Position numbers and translations under genes: made by a program. Source: Cytophagaceae bacterium (GTDB lineage Bacteria; Bacteroidota; Bacteroidia; Cytophagales; Flexibacteraceae). From it: DNA of 6,544 bases. Under the pieces are notes generated by a model. The model did not search any database. It saw only the letters and a program-made list of their open reading frames with translations, and had not been told where the DNA came from. The stretch covers positions 1-6,544 of the forward strand of contig CANHWS010000198.1 in assembly GCA_947464365.1 (NCBI GenBank). Direction: 5' to 3'. Shown here piece after piece: positions 1 through 5,122 of the stretch; the stretch's first letter is position 1, and each line of letters begins with the position of its first letter.

Positions 1-238
1 GGTCTCCCTCACTATGATCATCTGGAAGACCCAGAAACTCCAGCACATAATTATCCTTAAACACCTGACCAGCAGTGGGTTGTAATTCTCTCAGCAGTGC
101 TGAGAGAATTGGAGAGTCACGCGATTTGATCTCTGTCTGAAGTAGGATTTTAGAAATAAGATCTAAATGATTCAAGGGATTGTTTTGTAAACACTTCAAA
201 ATCAGGCACATAGTCCCATTTTTAGTATGAGTACACAT
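1..238 (-). CDS. YhcG/DUF1016-type nuclease family protein, partial, probably truncated at its N-terminus
   Basis: This minus-strand frame is open from an ATG at 238-236 to the left edge (79 codons visible), so the C-terminus lies outside the window. Near the visible end it reads VFKDNYVLEFLGLPDDHSE. This matches the block that opens the PDDEXK-like nuclease domain of YhcG/DUF1016 proteins (pattern KDPYVLDFLGL, then a Ser-Glu pair). Known family members carry a winged-helix domain of well over 100 residues before this block. Here only about 57 residues precede it, and they do not resemble that domain to my eye. An in-frame TAA lies upstream of the ATG at about 249-251, so the frame cannot extend further. 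The simplest reading is a 5'-truncated gene or remnant; a short variant is possible. The stretch looks more A+T-rich than the genes to the right, which would fit a separate origin. The catalytic residues lie outside the window. The family call rests on one motif. Confidence 0.5.
   Translation of the reverse strand, partial: MCTHTKNGTMCLILKCLQNNPLNHLDLISKILLQTEIKSRDSPILSALLRELQPTAGQVFKDNYVLEFLGLPDDHSEGD
84..110. repeat. Perfect 27-nt palindrome (13-bp arms, 1-nt centre)
   Basis: The left arm AATTCTCTCAGCA (84-96) is exactly complementary to the right arm TGCTGAGAGAATT (98-110), with a single G at 97 between them. It lies inside the YhcG-like reading frame, where it encodes part of ILSALLREL on the minus strand. 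A perfect dyad this long is unusual inside coding sequence. It could be a protein-binding site, a recombination or insertion scar, or a relic of the event that truncated the gene. No direct repeat flanks it that I can see, and no T-run follows that would make it a terminator. Confidence 0.75.
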
Positions 239-375
239 AAGTCCCTTTATTCCTTACAATCCGATGAATCCTAGTTCAGACAAAGCACAAAACCACAGAC
301 CAAGTATGGGTTAGTATTGGCAACGCACCATTGGGACAAGATTTCAGCCGTAATTTGGCACCAAACTACTGCCCC

Positions 376-852
376 ATGCCCCTATTCGTAGACACCAGCA
401 TCCTGATTCATGACTTTATGCACCGCCAGCCTGAGGTGGCCGCAGTCCGGAACGTGGTGCCTGCCCACGCCGAGGCCTTGGCACACTACCGTGCAATGGT
501 GCACCACAAGCTCATGGGCTTGGCCCAAACGGGTGAGACAGTACATACGACAAGTGCGGTGCTATGGCGTATGGCGGCCCTGCTTACGGAGTGGTTTATT
601 CCACCCCAAATGGCCCGGATCGAGTTGCAATACCTGCTGTCCAACTACGTGGTGCACGAGGTTGGCAAGCAACATCTGGAGGAGACCCTATGCACCATGG
701 GCAAGGCCCCAACCCTTAGCATCGACGAGATGGGCTGGCAATTGCTGGGCAAACAAACTGGTATCAGCACCCTGCTGACATGCCAACCCCTAGCGGCAGA
801 CAGCTGGCAAGGCTGGCAGATTTTAAAGCCCGAAGAGGTGGTGCTCGCTTAG
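376..852 (+). CDS. Orphan PIN-like domain protein (158 aa)
   Basis: The protein begins MPLFVDTSILIHDF, the usual PIN opening: a beta strand ending in the first metal-binding Asp (D6), then T-S. It ends with a strand and ILKPEE, matching the common PIN ending (a strand, then Pro-Glu-Glu). Between them, SIDEMGWQLLGKQTGISTLLT (117-135 region) fits the helix with a later conserved Asp (D117) followed by the strand ending in Thr. The final acidic position after that Thr, normally Asp or Asn, appears to be Gln (TCQ, 135-137), and no Glu sits clearly in the second-helix position (SAVLWRMAALL, 60-70). PIN proteins are Mg-dependent RNases, often VapC toxins; with acidic residues missing, activity here is uncertain. 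ATG 376 is preferred over TTG 331 because PIN domains start within a few residues of the first Asp. There is no Shine-Dalgarno site and no small antitoxin gene on either side. It diverges from the YhcG-like frame across about 140 nt. Confidence 0.6.
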   Translation: MPLFVDTSILIHDFMHRQPEVAAVRNVVPAHAEALAHYRAMVHHKLMGLAQTGETVHTTSAVLWRMAALLTEWFIPPQMARIELQYLLSNYVVHEVGKQHLEETLCTMGKAPTLSIDEMGWQLLGKQTGISTLLTCQPLAADSWQGWQILKPEEVVLA

Positions 853-1001
853 ACCAGTGGCCACTAAATCAGGACAAAATCAGCACCAGTAAGGATAAAA
901 ATCAAATTTTAATGTCCATCAAGGCATAATTGGCACAGCTTTTGTAAAGATGCAGACGGTTTAGGTCAAGGTTAATTTTAGATTAAAATATTAACCTCTA
1001 C

Positions 1002-1014
1002 TGGACTTAGTCCA
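1002..1014. repeat. Short perfect dyad, possible operator
   Basis: TGGACT and AGTCCA (1002-1007 and 1009-1014) form a perfect inverted repeat around one T. It lies about 25 nt before the weak -7-like AAATTTTG, so it could be a repressor or activator half-site pair for the operon. Short dyads also occur by chance, so function is only a guess. Confidence 0.3.
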
Positions 1015-1105
1015 CTAATAATGAGTATTTTAACCAAAATTTTGTGTATCACCCAGTACCAAGCGCTCGCAAATCAGCAAAACGACCACTACTGACCACA
1101 CAGAC

Positions 1106-1140
1106 CTTGATCAAGATCTTAAGTTGCGTGACCCTGCAAC
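1106..1140. repeat. Cluster of overlapping short palindromes
   Basis: CTTGATCAAGATCTTAAG (1106-1123) contains three overlapping perfect palindromes: CTTGATCAAG, AAGATCTT and CTTAAG. It is followed directly by a 5-bp dyad, GTTGC/GCAAC (1123-1140), around an 8-nt spacer. The density is higher than elsewhere in the intergenic region. It may be a regulatory binding site in the operon leader, but there is no known consensus to match it to. Confidence 0.3.
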
Positions 1141-1281
1141 AATAGAAACCTACCGAACTTGGCCGAAACAAGCTCTGGCAAGGCTAATAATTACAGGGAA
1201 GATTACCGCCCTTTACCCCACATTTAGTAACCCAGATTCACAGTCCCGTTAATTAAACCCCTAATACCTAAGCCCTCCGAA

Positions 1282-1318
1282 TGGGGTGACAAGTGTGGAC
1301 CGCCCACACCGATCCCCA
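1282..1318 (+). promoter_or_regulatory. Foldable 5' leader just upstream of the ABC gene
   Basis: The transcript could form an inner 6-bp stem, GTGTGG (1293-1298) with CCACAC (1304-1309), around a 5-nt loop. An outer 5-bp stem, TGGGG (1282-1286) with CCCCA (1314-1318), would close it. The structure ends 19 nt before the ATG at 1338, close enough to affect ribosome loading on a message with no Shine-Dalgarno site. No T-run follows, so it is not an intrinsic terminator. It does not match a riboswitch class that I recognise. Confidence 0.35.
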
Positions 1319-1337
1319 CCAGTGAAAAACCACGTGC

Positions 1338-3584
1338 ATGACACACGAAAATATCATCTTACTGTTGGAAGAAGCGGCAGCCTTTGCAGGCCACAGTTTC
1401 AACCGCTATGCGCTCAACAACGCCATTAACCTGCCCCCTAGCTATGGGCCAGACGAGCTAGAAGAGGTCATCAGCTACCTTGGGAATATGGCCTATAAAG
1501 CCAGGATGACTCAGGTATCGAAGGCACTAACGGTGTCTGACATTCGGCTTTCGATGACGAGCCAAGAGCAGCACCTTCTGGTTTTCCTGAAGCCCACCAG
1601 CGGATCCGATAGCCTACCCTACCCATATTGGCTGAGCCCGGCCCAGACCGTAGCCCAGAAGGATAACCTCCTGATGGGTCGCCCTGTTAACCAGCCAGAC
1701 GCGGCCTGGCGGGTAATCAACGCAGATGAGCTTTTCGCTTGGGGGGACGAAATGCCACCGCGCATTGCGGGCAAAGTACCTGCTCTGTTCTACTATCCAC
1801 TAACAGACATCACGAGCGAACATCAGCATAACCCTGCACCCCTTGGTGCCGAGCAGCACGCCAACATAGGGGACCATGGCCATGCGGATGGACACCATGC
1901 ACATGGGCACGACGCACACAAACATCTACACCCCTTCGCTCGGCTGATGATGTTGTTCAAGCCAGATCGGAAGGATATCTGGTTTATCTATGTATTCGCA
2001 ATCTCGGTTGCGCTCATCAACCTGACCCTGCCGCTCGGCACACAAGCAATCATCGGTCTGATTTCGGGTGGGATGGTGTTCAACTCCGTCATCATCCTGA
2101 TTAGCATGGTCGTGATGGGCGTCGTCGTAGGAGGCGGCCTCCAGATCATGCAGCTTTCTATTGTAGAGATTTTGCAACGGCGGGTATTTGCCCGGGCATC
2201 GTTCGAGTTTGCGTACCGCGTACCTAGGTTCACCCTAGCTGGGCTTGGCAACAGCTATGCCCCCGAGCAGATGAATCGTTTTTTCGAGGTCCTCACGATC
2301 CAGAAGGCTATCCCTAAGTTACTTATCGACCTAACGGCGGCTTTGCTACAGGTTGTGTTTGGGCTTTTGCTGCTAGGGTTTTACCACCCCTTCTTCGTGA
2401 TCTTTGGCGTGTTTTTGCTTTCGATGTTGTTGGTGTTTTTGATTTACTACGCTCCTAAAGGGCTCAATTCTAGCATCCAGGAAAGCAAATACAAATACAA
2501 GGTCATCGCTTGGTTTCAGGATATGGCCCGGGCCCTGATACCCTTCAAGATGACGGGAAATAGCAACCTATCCGTCAGCAAAACGGACGAATACGTCAAC
2601 CAATATCTTTATTATCGCAAAAAACACTTCGGCCTCCTGATCACCCAATACGGTGGTATCCTGATCTTCAAAGCCAGCGTTACCGCCGGTCTGCTAATCA
2701 TCGGGACCTATCTAGTTGTGGATCGGCAAATCACACTAGGGCAGTTTGTCGCCTCCGAGATCGTGATCATAACCGTCCTTAGTGCGGTCGAAAAAATCAT
2801 CCTGACCCTAGAAGTCGTCTACGATGCGCTGACTGCGGTGGACAAACTAGGCCATATTACGGACCTGCCGCTAGAGCATAACGAAGGCATCAACCTGCCA
2901 TCTACCAGCCCAGACAAAGGCACTTACCCATTGCTCGAGGTCAAGGACCTGAGCTTCAAATACGGCGACTACCATGTACTGCACAGCATCAACTTCAGCC
3001 TGATGCCAGGACAGCACCTAAGCATAGCAGGCGGGAACGGCAGTGGCAAACATACCTTGGTCAAGATCATCTTGGGCCTATACCCCGACTATAAAGGCGA
3101 GGTCGTGATGAACAGGGTCAGCCTTCGGGATGCGAACTTGTCTAGCCTCCGGAATCAGATAGGTGAAAACGCCATCAACTGCGAGTTTTTTGAGGGCACC
3201 ATCTACGACAACATCGCGATGGGACGCCCCGGTATTGTGGCCTATCGGGTTAGCGAGGTGCTGGAAGACCTTGGCATAGCCTCTGTCATCAATCAGCTGC
3301 CAAACGGCCTCTATACTAACCTCTCGATCGGCACCCCCGTCCTGAACGGCACTGCACTTTACTGCCTCACCTTGGCCCGCACGTTGGTGAACCACCCTAA
3401 GCTTGTGATCATTGATGACGAACTCCAGAAACTAAGCCAAGCCGACAAACTCCGGATCTTGAGCTATTTGCAGAACCCGAAACATAACTGGGCCGTAATC
3501 TACCTAAGCAACGACCCACTTATCCAGGCCGCCTGTAGCCAAGTTATTCACCTCCAGAAAGGCCGGGTTGACCTTGTAACGTAG
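1338..3584 (+). CDS. Type I secretion-like ABC transporter with Cys-less C39-like domain, His-rich linker and degenerate ATPase
   Basis: This 748-residue inner-membrane protein fuses permease and nucleotide-binding domain, as in HlyB-type exporters. Residues 1-160 resemble a C39-like domain but contain no Cys, so they cannot act as a Cys peptidase that trims leader peptides. Residues 162-198 are a His-rich linker. Membrane segments lie near 214-234, 248-270, 328-348, 352-371 and 433-461, with a further hydrophobic stretch at 470-491. The ATPase domain starts near 532. It keeps an A-loop Tyr (Y542), the Walker A Lys (K571) and the Walker B Asp (D693). It lacks other standard residues: Walker A reads GGNGSGKHT (H572 in place of Ser/Thr), the Q-loop Gln is I613, the signature is LNGTA (669-673), the catalytic Glu is D694, the D-loop is QKLS, and the H-loop His is N725. 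ATP binding is possible; normal hydrolysis is doubtful unless a partner subunit supplies it. The frame is intact, so it is not a decayed gene. HlyD and TolC genes follow. There is no Shine-Dalgarno site; the ATG fits the domain start. Confidence 0.85.
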   Translation: MTHENIILLLEEAAAFAGHSFNRYALNNAINLPPSYGPDELEEVISYLGNMAYKARMTQVSKALTVSDIRLSMTSQEQHLLVFLKPTSGSDSLPYPYWLSPAQTVAQKDNLLMGRPVNQPDAAWRVINADELFAWGDEMPPRIAGKVPALFYYPLTDITSEHQHNPAPLGAEQHANIGDHGHADGHHAHGHDAHKHLHPFARLMMLFKPDRKDIWFIYVFAISVALINLTLPLGTQAIIGLISGGMVFNSVIILISMVVMGVVVGGGLQIMQLSIVEILQRRVFARASFEFAYRVPRFTLAGLGNSYAPEQMNRFFEVLTIQKAIPKLLIDLTAALLQVVFGLLLLGFYHPFFVIFGVFLLSMLLVFLIYYAPKGLNSSIQESKYKYKVIAWFQDMARALIPFKMTGNSNLSVSKTDEYVNQYLYYRKKHFGLLITQYGGILIFKASVTAGLLIIGTYLVVDRQITLGQFVASEIVIITVLSAVEKIILTLEVVYDALTAVDKLGHITDLPLEHNEGINLPSTSPDKGTYPLLEVKDLSFKYGDYHVLHSINFSLMPGQHLSIAGGNGSGKHTLVKIILGLYPDYKGEVVMNRVSLRDANLSSLRNQIGENAINCEFFEGTIYDNIAMGRPGIVAYRVSEVLEDLGIASVINQLPNGLYTNLSIGTPVLNGTALYCLTLARTLVNHPKLVIIDDELQKLSQADKLRILSYLQNPKHNWAVIYLSNDPLIQAACSQVIHLQKGRVDLVT
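1821..1931 (+). other. His-rich linker encoded within the ABC protein (residues 162-198)
   Basis: Twelve of these 37 residues are His, and nine of the last 19 (180-198). They fall in alternating patterns such as HGH, GHHAHGH and HKHLH, with Asp interspersed. The segment joins the C39-like domain to the first membrane helix, so it should face the cytoplasm. Such His-rich loops in metal transporters bind Zn, Ni, Co or Cu. Here it may sense or deliver metal, regulate the exporter, or simply be a flexible spacer. Confidence 0.85.
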
Positions 3585-3610
3585 TGCCCAGCCCAACCCC
3601 AACTGCGCCG

Positions 3611-3634
3611 GGAGGGCTAATCAAAAGCCCCTCC
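3611..3634 (+). promoter_or_regulatory. Hairpin in the 155-nt gap between the ABC and HlyD genes
   Basis: GGAGGGCT (3611-3618) pairs with AGCCCCTCC (3626-3634), with one bulged base and a 7-nt loop. It begins 26 nt after the ABC stop codon. No T-run follows on either strand, so it is not a classic intrinsic terminator. It could mark an mRNA processing or stability point that sets adaptor levels relative to the ABC protein. The rest of the gap, to 3739, is rich in C and A and shows no gene. Confidence 0.4.
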
Positions 3635-3739
3635 GTGCCAGACCAAACCAAACCCTAAACCCACCCCCTAAGCGCTTCCAGCCAGCTCAACCTGCAACGG
3701 ATCCGCCTAGGCCCAACGATACTAGCAAGCCCACTCGCT

Positions 3740-5122
3740 ATGCTGCATATATCAGACCCTCAACCAGGGCATCAAAACGAACTAGATACCGAACACCATG
3801 CGCTCCATACGCTCGGGACGCTGCCCACACCCCGTACGGCACGCATTCTCAGGCTCTGGATCTATGTCATCTTCGGTATTATGTTCATCGCCTTGTTCCT
3901 GCCATGGCAGCAGAACATCACGGGCTATGGCAAAGTCACTGCCCTCAACCCTGCAGATCGCCCACAAACCATCCAGTCTGTCATACCGGGCCGGATTGCC
4001 AAGTGGTTTGTGCAGGAAGGTCAATTCGTGAAGGCAGGAGATACCATCTTGGTCCTGTCCGAGCTGAAGGATGACTATTTTGACCCCGAATACCTCAAAC
4101 GACTTGGAGAGCAAAAGGCGGCCAAGGAGCAAAGCATCGCCGCTACCGAGCGCCAGATTGACGCTGCTGCACGCCAGCTCACAGCCCTCAACAACGCCCT
4201 GACCTATAGCCTCCAGAAAGCACGGAACAAGGTGCGGCAGGGGCGGCTCAAGGTCTTGGTTGACAGCACCGACTACCGTGCTTATGTCATCGACTACCAG
4301 ATTGCGGACACCCAGCTGGACCGCTATCAAAAGCTATATGACGATAAGGGTCTTATCTCCCTCACCGACCTCGAAAAGCGTAAACTCAAAGTCCAAGAGT
4401 CCTACGCCAAGATGGTCTCGAGCCAGAACAAGTTCTTCGTGTCTAAAAACGAGCTCTTAAATGCCCTCATTGAGCTTAGCTCACTCAATGCCGAATATGC
4501 TGACAAAATCAGCAAAACCGAAGGCGAGCGAGCTGCCAAGCAGTCCTACCTAGCCGAGGCCCAAAGCGAGTACAGCAAACTCCGGAACAAGATCACGAAC
4601 GTCAATATCCGGACTGATAACTATGCCGTGTTGGCCCCTCAGGATGCGTTCATCGTGCGGGCTGCGAAAACGGGTATCGGCGAAAACGTCAAGGAGGGTG
4701 ACCCTTTGGTGACAATCCAGCCCGACCTGCCGAGCCTAGCCGCCGAGGTCTATGTCCGCGCAATGGATGTGCCGTTGATCCAGAAGGGCCGCACGGTCCG
4801 GATCGAGTTTGATGGCTGGCCTGCGCTCCAGTTCAGCGGCTGGCCTAGTGTGGCGGTCGGTACGTTCAAAGGCGAAGTCTATAGTGTGGACCAAACCAAT
4901 ATGGCAGACGGAACGTTCCGTGTGCTGGTAAAGCCTGTGCACGAGGACCGGGATTGGCCTACCCAGCTCCGCCTCGGTAGTGGGGTTTATGGCTGGGTTA
5001 TGCTGGATGATGTACCCGTATGGTACGAAATCTGGCGGCAGCTCAACGGCTTCCCACCTAGCCTAAAAGGCGAGCCAGAGGATGATAAAACAAAAGCGAA
5101 AAAGGACGCTGCCAAAAAATGA
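3740..5122 (+). CDS. HlyD-family periplasmic adaptor (membrane fusion protein)
   Basis: This 460-residue protein would bridge the inner-membrane ABC protein and the outer-membrane channel. A short cytoplasmic N-terminus is followed by one membrane anchor at 36-55. The first lipoyl-like half is near 76-107 (VIPGRIAKWFVQEGQFVKAGDTILVL, with the G-x-V-KAGD turn at 94-101). A long charged helical hairpin spans about 117-285. The second lipoyl half is at 295-328 (VLAPQDAFIV, then GENVKEGDPLVTI), and a beta-barrel part runs at about 333-420. The end WYEIWRQLNGFPP (428-440) is one I associate with Bacteroidota HlyD proteins; a Lys-rich tail follows. The hairpin tip RYQKLYDDKGLIS (195-207) resembles the TolC-contact motif RxxxLxxxxxxS, but with one extra residue before the Ser. 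It starts 155 nt after the ABC gene and overlaps the TolC gene by 4 nt. No Shine-Dalgarno site is seen; ATG 3740 gives the expected short N-terminus before the anchor. Confidence 0.92.
   Translation: MLHISDPQPGHQNELDTEHHALHTLGTLPTPRTARILRLWIYVIFGIMFIALFLPWQQNITGYGKVTALNPADRPQTIQSVIPGRIAKWFVQEGQFVKAGDTILVLSELKDDYFDPEYLKRLGEQKAAKEQSIAATERQIDAAARQLTALNNALTYSLQKARNKVRQGRLKVLVDSTDYRAYVIDYQIADTQLDRYQKLYDDKGLISLTDLEKRKLKVQESYAKMVSSQNKFFVSKNELLNALIELSSLNAEYADKISKTEGERAAKQSYLAEAQSEYSKLRNKITNVNIRTDNYAVLAPQDAFIVRAAKTGIGENVKEGDPLVTIQPDLPSLAAEVYVRAMDVPLIQKGRTVRIEFDGWPALQFSGWPSVAVGTFKGEVYSVDQTNMADGTFRVLVKPVHEDRDWPTQLRLGSGVYGWVMLDDVPVWYEIWRQLNGFPPSLKGEPEDDKTKAKKDAAKK
5119..5122 (+). other. ATGA stop-start overlap between HlyD and TolC genes
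   Basis: The TGA of the adaptor gene (5120-5122) overlaps the first ATG of the channel gene (5119-5121). A second in-frame ATG follows at 5122-5124. This layout is typical of translational coupling and supports cotranscription and balanced production of adaptor and channel. Either ATG could be the start; they differ by one Met. Confidence 0.85.

Larger units (their letters stand above)
853..1337. other. 485-nt intergenic region upstream of the secretion operon
   Basis: I find no convincing gene or RNA here. It starts with the 10-bp palindrome AGTGGCCACT (856-865) just after the PIN stop codon, with no T-run to suggest a terminator. An A+T-rich part follows, with an imperfect dyad at 970-996 (outer arms GGTTAAT/ATTAACC). 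AAATTTTG at 1037-1044 is one mismatch from the Bacteroidota -7 element TAnnTTTG, but no TTG is well placed at -33, so the promoter is only a weak candidate. A 24-codon frame at 1021-1095 has no supporting feature. The last 60 nt can fold into the leader hairpin listed separately. The promoter of the operon most likely lies in this region. Confidence 0.6.

Noticed and set aside
312..319. TAGTATTG as a Bacteroidota -7 promoter element for the PIN-like gene
   Set aside because: It is one mismatch from TAnnTTTG, and no TTG sits at the expected -33 distance.
331..375. TTG start extending the PIN-like protein by 15 residues
   Set aside because: The extra residues would precede the first PIN strand, which normally lies at the very N-terminus; ATG 376 fits better.
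856..865. AGTGGCCACT palindrome as a terminator of the PIN-like gene
   Set aside because: The 10-base palindrome leaves no loop and no T-run follows.
1021..1095. 24-codon frame as a leader peptide or cargo
   Set aside because: It has no ribosome-binding site, double-Gly leader or family resemblance. A frame this short is expected by chance.
3078..3395. 105-codon minus-strand frame opposite the ATPase domain
   Set aside because: It is an antisense shadow of the ABC gene with no domain or start signal.
1338..3584. Pseudogene interpretation of the ABC gene
   Set aside because: The motifs are altered, but the frame is intact over 748 codons, the membrane and ATPase folds are preserved, and the partner genes are intact.
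3782..4330. 182-codon minus-strand frame opposite the adaptor gene
   Set aside because: It is an antisense shadow of the well-supported HlyD-family gene, with no recognisable domain.
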